A stretch of 64,000 bases of DNA, taken from NCBI RefSeq assembly GCF_019970045.1, contig NZ_JAHXYI010000008.1, forward strand, positions 124,001 to 188,000, given 5' to 3'. The notes under the pieces are model-generated. The model searched no databases. It was not told the origin of the DNA and saw only the letters and a program-made list of their open reading frames with translations. The position numbers and the translations under genes are program-made. The DNA comes from Chryseobacterium sp. GVT01B (GTDB lineage Bacteria > Bacteroidota > Bacteroidia > Flavobacteriales > Weeksellaceae). This document shows positions 42,471-50,422 of the stretch, piece by piece. Positions within the stretch are counted from its first letter, which is position 1. Every line of letters starts with the position of its first letter.

Positions 42471-45254
42471 TTAGTGAGCGCTTGTACTTGTTAATTCTTT
42501 AATAGAAGGTACAAAAGTTGTAAGATCAATGCCTTCAACTGCTGCCTTATACTCATCAATGTTAGGAATTCTTCCGATGATAGCAGATAAAACTACAACC
42601 GGAGTTGAAGCAAGTAGAGATTCTCCCTTTTTACGTTCAGAATCTTCAACTACTCTTCCCTGGAAAAGACGTGTAGAAGTTGCCAATACTGTATCTCCTT
42701 TAGCCGCTTTTTCCTGGTTACCCATACAAAGGTTACATCCGGGACGCTCAAGATACATTACATTTTTGTATTCAACACGAGCTTCTCCTTTTGGAGCATT
42801 ATCATCAAATTCAAAAGCTGAGTATTTTTCTAATAATTCCCAGTCTCCTTCTGCCTTCAGCTCATCAATGATATTATAAGTAGGTGCTGCTACTACAAGA
42901 GGAGCGCTAAATTCTACTTTCCCTTGTTGCTTTTCAATGTTTCTAAGCATCTGAGAAACAATCTTAAGGTCTCCTTTGTGAACCATACAAGATCCTACGA
43001 AACCAAGGTCTACTTTTTTCTCTCCTCCGTAATAAGAAAGATCTCTGATGGTATCGTGAGTATATCTCTTAGAAACATCATCGTTGTTTACATCCGGGTC
43101 GGCAATCATTGGTTCAACGATTACGTCAAGATCTACCACTACTTCAGCGTAATATTTAGCATTTGCATCCGGAGTCAAAGCAGGTTTCTCTCCTGATCTG
43201 ATTTCTGCAATTCTCTTATCAGCTTTGTCAATTAAGCCTTGAAGAACTTTATTATGGTTATCCATACCTTTATCAATCATGATCTGGATTCTGCCTTTTG
43301 CAATTTCCAGTGACTCAATCAAAGTATTGTCTTCAGAAATGTTGATAGAAGCTTTTGCTTTCATCTCAGCAGTCCAGTCTGTAAAGGTAAATGCCTGGTC
43401 AGCAGGAAGTGTTCCGATGTGAACCTCAATGATTCTGCCCTGGAATACGTTTTCTCCTCCAAACTGCTTCAGCATCTGAGCCTGTGTAGCATGAACCACA
43501 TCACGGAAATCCATGTGTTCTTTCATGTTTCCTTTGAAGGTTACTTTCACAGATTCAGGAATCGGCATAGATGCTTCACCCGTAGCTAATGCAAGCGCAA
43601 CAGTTCCTGAGTCAGCTCCGAAAGCCACTCCTTTAGACATTCTTGTGTGAGAGTCACCACCAATAATGATAGCCCACTCATCTACAGTGATGTCGTTAAG
43701 AACTTTGTGGATAACGTCAGTCATTGCGTGGTATTCACCTTTCGGGTCACGGGCTGTAATAAGACCGAACTCGTTCATGAATTTCATAAGTTTAGGAATA
43801 TTAGCCTGAGCTTTTTTATCCCATACTGAAGCGGTGTGACATCCTGACTGGTAAGCACCGTCTACGATTGGAGAAATTACTGTCGCAGCCATAGATTCCA
43901 ATTCCTGAGAAGTCATAAGACCTGTCGTATCCTGAGATCCAACGATATTAACTTCTACACGAACATCTGAACCTGCGTGCAATACTTTTCCTGGAGTAGT
44001 TCCAACAGCGTTTCTGTTGAATATTTTTTCTACAGCAGTAAGTCCTTGTCCTTCGTGAGAAATTTCTTTTGATGGAGCAAAAACCGCAGGCGCTTCAATT
44101 CCTAAAAGCTGGGCTGCAAATGTCTGTAGTTTTTTACCAAATACGATCGCGTAAGATCCACCCGCTTTGATGAATTCCATCTTTTGCGGAGTGAAAGATT
44201 TGGTAAGGTCGATCAATTCTTTATCGCCGTTATATAATTTCTTTTCTTTTGTATTGATCGTTAAAACAGTTCCTGTTGCTACTGAATAAGCTTCTTCAAG
44301 AACAATGTCTCCATTTTCGTTACGAATTGGGTTTCCGTTTTCGTCAACTTTCTTTACCCAGTTTTTAAGGTCAACACCAATACCTCCGGTAACATCTACA
44401 GTTGTAAGGAAAATTGGAGAAATACCGTTTGTTCCTCCTACAATTGGAGCAATGTTTACGAATGGCACATATGGACTTGCCTGTTTTCCTGTCCAAAGAG
44501 CAACGTTATTTACTCCGGACATTCTTGATGAACCAACACCCATTGTTCCTTTTTCAGCGATAAGCATAACGCTTGCATCAGGATGTTGTGCCTGTAAAGC
44601 TTTGATTTCTTCCTGAGCTTCAGGCGTGATCATACATTTACCATGAAGTTCACGGTCTGATCTTGAGTGGGCCTGGTTACCCGGAGAAAGTAAATCTGTA
44701 GAGATATCTCCTTCACCAGCAATGAATGTTACTATTTTGATTTCTTCAGCAACTTCAGGAAGTTTCGTGAAGAATTCAGCTTTTGCATAGCTTTCAAGGA
44801 TTTCTTTTGCAATTTCGTTACCGCTGTTGAATGCTTCTTTCAGACGGTTTGTATCTGCTTCATAAAGGAAAACCTGTGTTTTAAGAACGGCTGCTGCTTC
44901 TTTAGCAATAGCTGCGTCATTACCTAAAGCAAGGTCTAGCAGCACTTCAATAGAAGGCCCGCCTTTCATATGAGATAATAATTCAAAGGCAAATGCCGGG
45001 GAAATTTCTTCTACTACGGATTCACCCAGAATAATTTCTTTTAAAAATTTTGCTTTCACTCCCGCTGCACTTGTCGTTCCGGGTAGCGTGTTGTAAATGA
45101 AAAATTTAAGAGAATCCGATCGGTCAGCATTACCTGAATCTTTAATCTGTGTAATGATTTCGCTTAGTAATTCAGCACCATCAATTGGCTTTGGATGAAG
45201 CCCCTGGGTTTTTCTTTCTTCAATCTCTTTGATGTAATCCTTATAAATATTCAT
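42471..45254 (-). CDS. acnB: bifunctional aconitate hydratase 2/2-methylisocitrate dehydratase
   Basis: A 927-residue AcnB. It has the N-terminal HEAT-like domain (about 1-160, EERKTQGLHPKP start), the swivel domain ahead of the catalytic core (KGTMGVGSSRMSG at about 235) and core motifs GSQDTTGLMTSQELE (about 436), GGDSHTRMSKGVAFGADSG (about 534), VGSCMVHKGDL (about 764) and RPGCNLCMGNQEKA (about 847) with the cluster cysteines. AcnB-type enzymes are longer than AcnA and start with the swivel domain, as here. It is separated from acnA by 319 bases and has its own terminator. Confidence 0.95.
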   Translation of the reverse strand: MNIYKDYIKEIEERKTQGLHPKPIDGAELLSEIITQIKDSGNADRSDSLKFFIYNTLPGTTSAAGVKAKFLKEIILGESVVEEISPAFAFELLSHMKGGPSIEVLLDLALGNDAAIAKEAAAVLKTQVFLYEADTNRLKEAFNSGNEIAKEILESYAKAEFFTKLPEVAEEIKIVTFIAGEGDISTDLLSPGNQAHSRSDRELHGKCMITPEAQEEIKALQAQHPDASVMLIAEKGTMGVGSSRMSGVNNVALWTGKQASPYVPFVNIAPIVGGTNGISPIFLTTVDVTGGIGVDLKNWVKKVDENGNPIRNENGDIVLEEAYSVATGTVLTINTKEKKLYNGDKELIDLTKSFTPQKMEFIKAGGSYAIVFGKKLQTFAAQLLGIEAPAVFAPSKEISHEGQGLTAVEKIFNRNAVGTTPGKVLHAGSDVRVEVNIVGSQDTTGLMTSQELESMAATVISPIVDGAYQSGCHTASVWDKKAQANIPKLMKFMNEFGLITARDPKGEYHAMTDVIHKVLNDITVDEWAIIIGGDSHTRMSKGVAFGADSGTVALALATGEASMPIPESVKVTFKGNMKEHMDFRDVVHATQAQMLKQFGGENVFQGRIIEVHIGTLPADQAFTFTDWTAEMKAKASINISEDNTLIESLEIAKGRIQIMIDKGMDNHNKVLQGLIDKADKRIAEIRSGEKPALTPDANAKYYAEVVVDLDVIVEPMIADPDVNNDDVSKRYTHDTIRDLSYYGGEKKVDLGFVGSCMVHKGDLKIVSQMLRNIEKQQGKVEFSAPLVVAAPTYNIIDELKAEGDWELLEKYSAFEFDDNAPKGEARVEYKNVMYLERPGCNLCMGNQEKAAKGDTVLATSTRLFQGRVVEDSERKKGESLLASTPVVVLSAIIGRIPNIDEYKAAVEGIDLTTFVPSIKELTSTSAH

Positions 45255-45430
45255 AATAGAAGGTCTTTCAACATTAAAGGTAGGCCTGCTTCTTCTTTAC
45301 CGGTCTGTACAAATACAGTTAATGACATTTTGAGTTCTCGCATTTTGATGCAACATTAACCGAATAAAGTCAGCATAATCTACACTTTTTTTTAAAGTTT
45401 TTAAAATTATCAAACAATTCAAAATGTTCC

Positions 45431-45438
45431 CAAAATTA
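45431..45438 (-). promoter_or_regulatory. possible -7 element for acnB (TAATTTTG)
   Basis: Exact TAnnTTTG match on the minus strand, but 177 bases upstream of acnB; no -33 is visible. The remaining part of the 45255-45532 gap shows nothing else clear. Confidence 0.3.
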
Positions 45439-45517
45439 CGAATTTTTAATATTTTATAGAAACGAAATTATTTAGATTCTTTATAAATATGAATTTTATA
45501 ATATCTATTTTTGGTCA

Positions 45518-45525
45518 TATTTTTG
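45518..45525 (+). promoter_or_regulatory. -7 promoter element of the WG-repeat gene (TATTTTTG)
   Basis: Exact TAnnTTTG match 17 bases before the ATG at 45542. The closer ATG at 45533 would leave almost no leader. Confidence 0.45.
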
Positions 45526-45541
45526 TAGACATATGGCGAAT

Positions 45542-46312
45542 ATGAAAAATATCCTTAAAGTTTTATGCATTTTTATTTCGTTTTTCGTTTTTTCACAGAC
45601 TAAATCTGTGAAGAAAATAACGGTGAAGAAAGGTGTGAAAACTGCGGTTAAGAAAGGGCCTGCAGCCAATAAGCCTAACCCTGATTTAGTAATAATCAAT
45701 AAAGATCTTCCGGTTTTGATTCCTAAGAAAAAAGGAGATCATTTTGGGTATGTTAACCAGAACGGAAAATTTATTATTCAACCGGAATATCATATTGCCG
45801 TATTTTTTTATGAAGATTGCAACCTTCTGAATTCTCCTAATGAAAAAGTCAGAAAATTTGGCACAAAAGAATATGCTACAGTAGAAAAAGATATGATCTC
45901 TTACAGGATAGACCAGTCTGGAAAGAGAGTATACCAGTTCAAAGAAGCAGATTTTGGAAAATGTATCTTCGAAGAATATAAGCAGCAGCTATTTCAGGCA
46001 TATACTATGAATGGCTTTTACGGAATTATTGAAAAATCAAAATTTGTGAATGCAGCAGATTACAGACAGTTCCAGATTTATCCTCAATATCAGTATCTGT
46101 ACATTATGGAAGGAGATGATGTGGCCAATCCGATGATTGTTGCGTCCAATAATGATAAATTTGGAGTGATTGATGTTAACAATAAGATCATTATTCCTTT
46201 TGAATACGCCAATATTAAAAGAAACTTCAGCTGGAAGCTGGGTAAGATGTTTGAAGTGACCAAAGATGGGTCGAATTACTATTATGTTGACTCAAACAAT
46301 AAAACCTACTAA
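45542..46312 (+). CDS. secreted WG-repeat-containing protein
   Basis: A 256-residue protein from the ATG at 45542, which gives a clean signal peptide (MKNILKVLCIFISFFVFSQ); an ATG 9 bases upstream is possible. After a Lys-rich linker there are two WG-type repeats: FGYVNQNGKFIIQPEYHIA (about 70) and FGVIDVNNKIIIPFEYANI (about 205), with a less regular unit between. WG repeats are beta-strand modules of unclear role, often found in surface proteins. Function unknown. Confidence 0.78.
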   Translation: MKNILKVLCIFISFFVFSQTKSVKKITVKKGVKTAVKKGPAANKPNPDLVIINKDLPVLIPKKKGDHFGYVNQNGKFIIQPEYHIAVFFYEDCNLLNSPNEKVRKFGTKEYATVEKDMISYRIDQSGKRVYQFKEADFGKCIFEEYKQQLFQAYTMNGFYGIIEKSKFVNAADYRQFQIYPQYQYLYIMEGDDVANPMIVASNNDKFGVIDVNNKIIIPFEYANIKRNFSWKLGKMFEVTKDGSNYYYVDSNNKTY

Positions 46313-46437
46313 AGAATTATAAATGATGAATGATGAATGATTCATCCAATAACTCTTATTTTTCATTCTGCTTTTTTCTATCCCGTAACTCAAAACCCTG
46401 CACCTCGCACCGCGAATCTCAATTCATATATTTTTTG

Positions 46438-46445
46438 TAATTTTG
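46438..46445 (+). promoter_or_regulatory. -7 element of the thiamine-receptor gene (TAATTTTG)
   Basis: Exact TAnnTTTG match about 8 bases before the TPP aptamer. Confidence 0.45.
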
Positions 46446-46452
46446 CAGCTGA

Positions 46453-46524
46453 AATAAAGGGGTGCTGTAACAGGCTGAGATTATACCCAATGAACCTGGA
46501 ACAGGTAATGCTGTTTAGGGAACC
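46453..46524 (+). ncRNA. TPP riboswitch (thi-box) of the TonB receptor gene
   Basis: Core elements in order: AAAGGGGTG, a short P3 (CTGT/ACAG), GCTGAGA, TATACCCAATGAACCTGG, ACAGGTAATGCTGTTTAGGGAA. This is the second TPP riboswitch in the window. In Bacteroidota thi-boxes are known upstream of outer-membrane receptors predicted to take up thiamine. A 330-base non-coding stretch (46313-46642) holds this element plus an inverted repeat and the anti-aptamer segment. Confidence 0.95.
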
Positions 46525-46530
46525 ATTTAA

Positions 46531-46598
46531 ATAATTGATAGATGATTAGCGATAAATGATCGATAAACATCAATGGTCATTTGCTATTTGTCAATTAT
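46531..46598. repeat. imperfect inverted repeat between aptamer and receptor start
   Basis: Arms ATAATTGA (46531-46538) and TCAATTAT (46591-46598) are perfect, with interior segments TAGCGATAAATGATC and GGTCATTTGCTATT complementary apart from small insertions. Could be a repeat unit or part of the riboswitch leader. Confidence 0.5.
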
Positions 46599-46606
46599 TT
46601 CATAAT

Positions 46607-46647
46607 CACCCCTTTTATTCATTAAATGTCAAGATTTATAGAATGAA
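46607..46647 (+). promoter_or_regulatory. anti-aptamer/start-codon switch segment of the receptor riboswitch
   Basis: CACCCCTTTTATT (46607-46619) is complementary to AATAAAGGGGTG of the aptamer 5' strand (46453-46464) with one bulged T. TTCATT (46618-46623) pairs with AATGAA (46642-46647), covering the receptor ATG at 46643. The two pairings overlap, so they are alternatives. Confidence 0.6.
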
Positions 46648-48760
46648 AGGATTATTTTTTTTAGGGCTTAGCGTAGGCTCAGTAGCCTTTATGCAGGCTC
46701 AGAATAAGGATTCTCTGAAAGTCAGAGAAATTGAGGCGGTCAACTTTACCAAAAGACTGCCGGTTGCAAAGGAAATCATCAATGTACAGAAAGATTTAGA
46801 CGGTAAAAATTTAGGACAGGATCTTCCTATTCTTTTAAAAAATCAAACCTCCATTATTTCTACTTCAGATGCAGGAAATGGGGTAGGATATACCGGTTTT
46901 AGAATTCGTGGAGTTTCAGGAAGCGCGATTAATGTAATGATGAATGGCGTTCCGTATAATGATTCTGAAAGCCAGGGAACTTTTTTTGTGAATGTTCCTG
47001 ACCTTACAAGTTCTGCTTCACAGATCGTTATTCAAAGAGGGGTGGGAACCTCTAATAATGGCGTTTCTGCTTTCGGTGCAAGTATCAATGTGATTTCTAA
47101 AGATCCTGAAGAAAAGTTTTATTTTAAAACAGATGACAGCTACGGCTCATTCAATACCTATAAATATTCAGCTGAGATAGGCTCCGGTAAGTTCTGGAAA
47201 AACCGTCTTTCTGTAATGGGAAGATATACCCATATTCACTCTGATGGGTATATAGACAGGGCTTCCTCAAATTTACATTCTTATAATTTTACGGCCTTAT
47301 TTGAAGAAGGGAATACCAAATTACGTTTAATGGCTTTCGGTGGAAAAGAGAAAACCTACCAGGCATGGAACGGTATTGATAGAAAAACATGGGAAACCGA
47401 TCCTAAATTTAATGTTTCAGGTGCCATTTATGATGCCAGTTGGGAGAATATTGTAAGCTTCTATGATAACGAAACAGACAATTACAGACAGAACCATTAT
47501 CAGTTGCTTTGGGAACAGAAATTCAGTGACCGATGGAATCTTGAAACTACTTTTCACTATACTAAAGGAAAAGGATATTACGAAAATTACAAGCAGGGAG
47601 ATCCTTTTTCCAGATATAATTTACCTGATCTGACTGAAGGAGGGCAGACCATAAAATATTCAGACTTTATCAGAAAAAAATGGCTGAATAATGATTTTTA
47701 TGGAGTTGTTTCAACACTTTACGGAAAGTTTGAAAACTTAGATCTGAACATGGGAGTTGTAGCCAATCAATATTACGGTAGACACTACGGAAATGTTACG
47801 GGGGTATTTTTTCCGCAGATTGATGAAAGCGAGTATTACAGAAGCCGCTCGATAAAGAATGAAGTATCCGGTTTTGCAAAAGCTTTGTTCAGAGTAGATA
47901 ATTTTGAATTTTTTGGTGATTTGCAGCTAAGAAAAATCAATTACAATACTAAGATCCTCATGGCAGGTGATGGTGAAGGTGCTGATTTAAGCAAAAACTG
48001 GCTGTTTTTTAATCCAAAAGCGGGGGTAAATTACAGAATAGAAGGAGGTAAAGTATTCCTTTCATATGCTCATGCCCACCGTGAACCGAACAGGGATGAT
48101 CTGATGGCAAATAATGATGTGAAAGCTGAAAAACTTCATGATATTGAAGCGGGTTTTGAAAAACAGTTTGGGATCGTATCATTTACTGCGAATGTGTATT
48201 ATATGTATTATGTCAACCAATTGGTTTTAAATGGTGAACTTAACAATGTAGGAGCTTTCATCAGAACCAATTCCGGGAAGAGTTACAGAAGAGGAGTGGA
48301 GCTTGGTGCATTGGCAAAATTATCTAAACAATGGGAGGTTTCAGGAAATGTAACTTTAAGCCAGAGCAGAAACCAGGATTTTAATATTCAAAATGGAGAT
48401 GTTCCTAAAAGCCTTGGAAATACACAGATTTCATTCTCTCCGAATGTGATTGCCAATTTAGGTCTGAAATTTAATCCTACAAAGAACTTTCAGTTTGCTT
48501 TAATGAATCAGTATGTCGGGAAACAATATCTGGATAATACGGAAGATGCCAATCTGCAGCTTAAAGATTATTTCCTGACAGATTTCAACGCTCAGTACCA
48601 GTTTAAAATTGCCAATAATGAAATTGCATTAAAACTATTGGTGAATAACCTGTTCAACAAGAAATATGTCAACAATGGATCTGTGTATGAAGGACAGCCC
48701 TATTATTTTTCACAGGCAGGAACCAATTTTATGTTTGGAGTGAGCTGGAAGATTCAGTAA
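46643..48760 (+). CDS. TonB-dependent receptor, predicted thiamine (or precursor) uptake
   Basis: A 705-residue receptor from the ATG at 46643, which gives a signal peptide (MKGLFFLGLSVGSVAFMQAQ); a longer frame from 46556 would put the riboswitch platform in the coding region. Plug: IEAVNFTKRLPVAKEII, LPILLKNQTSIISTSDAGNG, GFRIRGVSGSAINVMMNGVPYNDSES, GVGTSNNGVSAFGASINV. Barrel follows to the C-terminal Phe-rich strand VSWKIQ. The upstream TPP riboswitch is the reason for assigning thiamine or a precursor as substrate; no SusD partner is present. Specificity is inference. Confidence 0.88.
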   Translation: MKGLFFLGLSVGSVAFMQAQNKDSLKVREIEAVNFTKRLPVAKEIINVQKDLDGKNLGQDLPILLKNQTSIISTSDAGNGVGYTGFRIRGVSGSAINVMMNGVPYNDSESQGTFFVNVPDLTSSASQIVIQRGVGTSNNGVSAFGASINVISKDPEEKFYFKTDDSYGSFNTYKYSAEIGSGKFWKNRLSVMGRYTHIHSDGYIDRASSNLHSYNFTALFEEGNTKLRLMAFGGKEKTYQAWNGIDRKTWETDPKFNVSGAIYDASWENIVSFYDNETDNYRQNHYQLLWEQKFSDRWNLETTFHYTKGKGYYENYKQGDPFSRYNLPDLTEGGQTIKYSDFIRKKWLNNDFYGVVSTLYGKFENLDLNMGVVANQYYGRHYGNVTGVFFPQIDESEYYRSRSIKNEVSGFAKALFRVDNFEFFGDLQLRKINYNTKILMAGDGEGADLSKNWLFFNPKAGVNYRIEGGKVFLSYAHAHREPNRDDLMANNDVKAEKLHDIEAGFEKQFGIVSFTANVYYMYYVNQLVLNGELNNVGAFIRTNSGKSYRRGVELGALAKLSKQWEVSGNVTLSQSRNQDFNIQNGDVPKSLGNTQISFSPNVIANLGLKFNPTKNFQFALMNQYVGKQYLDNTEDANLQLKDYFLTDFNAQYQFKIANNEIALKLLVNNLFNKKYVNNGSVYEGQPYYFSQAGTNFMFGVSWKIQ

Positions 48761-48881
48761 TGAGAAGTTGGAAGCAAATAAGTGAATTTGAAAATTTGCC
48801 CTTTTACCCGTTTCATTACAATTGTTAAGCTTAAAAAAAGAAGTTTAAATAGCTGTATTCCAGTTTTGATACAGAATAATC

Positions 48882-48908
48882 AAAAGACTGTTTCGGCAGT
48901 CTTTTTTT
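48882..48908 (+). terminator. terminator of the thiamine-receptor gene
   Basis: Stem AAAAGACTG with CAGTCTTTT, loop TTTCGG, then seven Ts. A second small hairpin (CTGTAT/ATACAG) lies at 48853-48874. Confidence 0.85.
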
Positions 48909-48946
48909 ATATAGGTTAAATATCTTAAAAAGTCATGAAAAAGTTA

Positions 48947-48954
48947 TAAATTTG
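48947..48954 (+). promoter_or_regulatory. -7 promoter element (TAAATTTG)
   Basis: Exact TAnnTTTG match ending 7 bases before the ATG at 48962, implying a nearly leaderless transcript. Confidence 0.5.
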
Positions 48955-48961
48955 CTGCCAA

Positions 48962-49714
48962 ATGAATATTTCAGCATACATTTTAGAATACTTAAAACAA
49001 TTTGGAACTGCCACGGTTCCAGGCTTTGGGGTGTTTTCACTGAAAAATTCTAAGGCAATTATCAATTCCGAAAACGGGAGCATCTTACCTCCAGCCAGTC
49101 AGATTGAATTTACAATAGACTACGAAGTACAGGCTGAAGATCTTACTGCTTTTATTGCAGGACAGAAACAAATGTCTTTAGAAGCTTCAAGAAGTGATCT
49201 TAAGATCCAGACAGATTTTTGGAAGAAGAAACTTCAGGCCGAGCAGGTTCTTGAAATTCAAAACCTTGGAACAGTTTTCATTGAAGAAGGACATACTCAT
49301 TTCAAAGGAAAAAGAATAGAATCAGGGCGTCCGGACTTTTATGGGCTGGAAGAGATCAGATTTTCAGATATCAATAACGGAGAAAAGGTAAATCCTTCAG
49401 TTAATCGTGAAAAAGATTTTAAATTCAGAAAAACTATTCTCTGGATTTTCCTTTTGGTTATTCCGGTTTTGGGGATTTTATATCTGGCTATTACCCAGCA
49501 GGAACTTCTTTTTGGTAAGAAATCTTTCAATAAGGTTTCTGTACAGACCTCTACTCACAGAATTGTAAAAGATACCATTAAAGTGATGGTACATAGCCCG
49601 AAAACAACCGTTTCAGATTCTTTGAAAAAAGATTCATTAGCAAAACCTGTCGGAAAAGCTGTAAAACCAGCTCCGGCCGTTCCAAACAACACTAAGACTA
49701 GATGGCAAAAATAA
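48962..49714 (+). CDS. HU-CCDC81-like domain protein with one membrane helix
   Basis: A 250-residue protein. The N-terminal ~130 residues (MNISAYILEYLKQFGTATVPGFGVFSL start) match the prokaryotic HU-CCDC81 double domain seen in Bacteroidota, where it usually precedes a membrane helix and a SPOR domain. Here a helix lies at about 160-180 (TILWIFLLVIPVLGILYLAI), followed by a Ser/Lys/Pro/Val-rich tail with no clear SPOR domain. It overlaps the next gene by 13 bases. It may link the envelope to the nucleoid or peptidoglycan (inference). Confidence 0.7.
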   Translation: MNISAYILEYLKQFGTATVPGFGVFSLKNSKAIINSENGSILPPASQIEFTIDYEVQAEDLTAFIAGQKQMSLEASRSDLKIQTDFWKKKLQAEQVLEIQNLGTVFIEEGHTHFKGKRIESGRPDFYGLEEIRFSDINNGEKVNPSVNREKDFKFRKTILWIFLLVIPVLGILYLAITQQELLFGKKSFNKVSVQTSTHRIVKDTIKVMVHSPKTTVSDSLKKDSLAKPVGKAVKPAPAVPNNTKTRWQK

Positions 49715-50244
49715 AAAAAGCGTCAGAATCTCTGACTATTATGACCAATATCGTTCTTCCGAACGAAACCAATTCTTTAAGAAATCTTTTTGGGGGTGAA
49801 TTGTTAGCAAAAATGGACCGTTGTGCGTCTATTTCTGCAGCAAGACACTGCGAAAGAAGAGTAGTAACAGCTTCTGTAAACCATGTATCTTTCAATCATC
49901 CGATTCCGGAAGGCGGAGTAGTGGTATTGGAATCTAAAGTTTCCAGAGCATTCTCTACTTCTATGGAAGTATATGTAGATGTATGGTTGGATGATCCAAT
50001 CAATCAGAAGAAAATTCACACCAATGCAGGTATTTATACTTTCGTTGCAGTGGATGAATTCAACCGCCCGATTCCTATCCCGGAAATGATTCCTGAAACA
50101 GATGAAGAAAAAGAAAGATTTGCAGCTGCATTCCGTAGAAAAGAACTTTCATTAATTCTTTCCGGAAGAATGAAGCCTTTGGAATCTGTAGAACTTAAAA
50201 AACTCTTCCAGGAACCGCAGGAATCCAAGAAAGACAAAAAATAA
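49702..50244 (+). CDS. acyl-CoA thioesterase (hotdog fold, YciA/BACH-like)
   Basis: A 180-residue hotdog-fold enzyme with the NxxxxxFGGELLAKMD-type helix (NSLRNLFGGELLAKMD, about 22-37) holding the catalytic Asp, followed by ASVNHVSFNHP and VVVLESKVSRAFSTSMEVYVDVW. It hydrolyses acyl-CoA esters in the cytoplasm. The start overlaps the 3' end of the preceding gene by 13 bases. Confidence 0.88.
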   Translation: MAKIKKASESLTIMTNIVLPNETNSLRNLFGGELLAKMDRCASISAARHCERRVVTASVNHVSFNHPIPEGGVVVLESKVSRAFSTSMEVYVDVWLDDPINQKKIHTNAGIYTFVAVDEFNRPIPIPEMIPETDEEKERFAAAFRRKELSLILSGRMKPLESVELKKLFQEPQESKKDKK

Positions 50245-50266
50245 TATTTATTATTCTATCAATAAG

Positions 50267-50327
50267 AATGCTTTTAAACTTTGCTGAGCTTTAACGCTTT
50301 TGCGAGCTTAAAAGCATTTGTTTTTTT
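50267..50327 (+). terminator. terminator of the thioesterase gene
   Basis: Perfect 11-bp outer stem (AATGCTTTTAA with TTAAAAGCATT) around a 30-base interior with further GCT/AGC pairing, followed by TTTGTTTTTTT. Confidence 0.8.
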
Positions 50328-50422
50328 AAGATTAGACTTTATACTAAATTTCATCATTCAGAAATAATCATTGCTAATTTCCTCAATCTCTGAATTTTTT
50401 AATTTCTAAATTTTAAATAAAA

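Noticed and set aside
42529..44616. Several open frames on the plus strand opposite acnB
   Set aside because: All antisense to a strongly conserved gene and with no family features.
46337..46534. Open frame overlapping the second TPP riboswitch
   Set aside because: It runs through the aptamer; the RNA structure explains the sequence.
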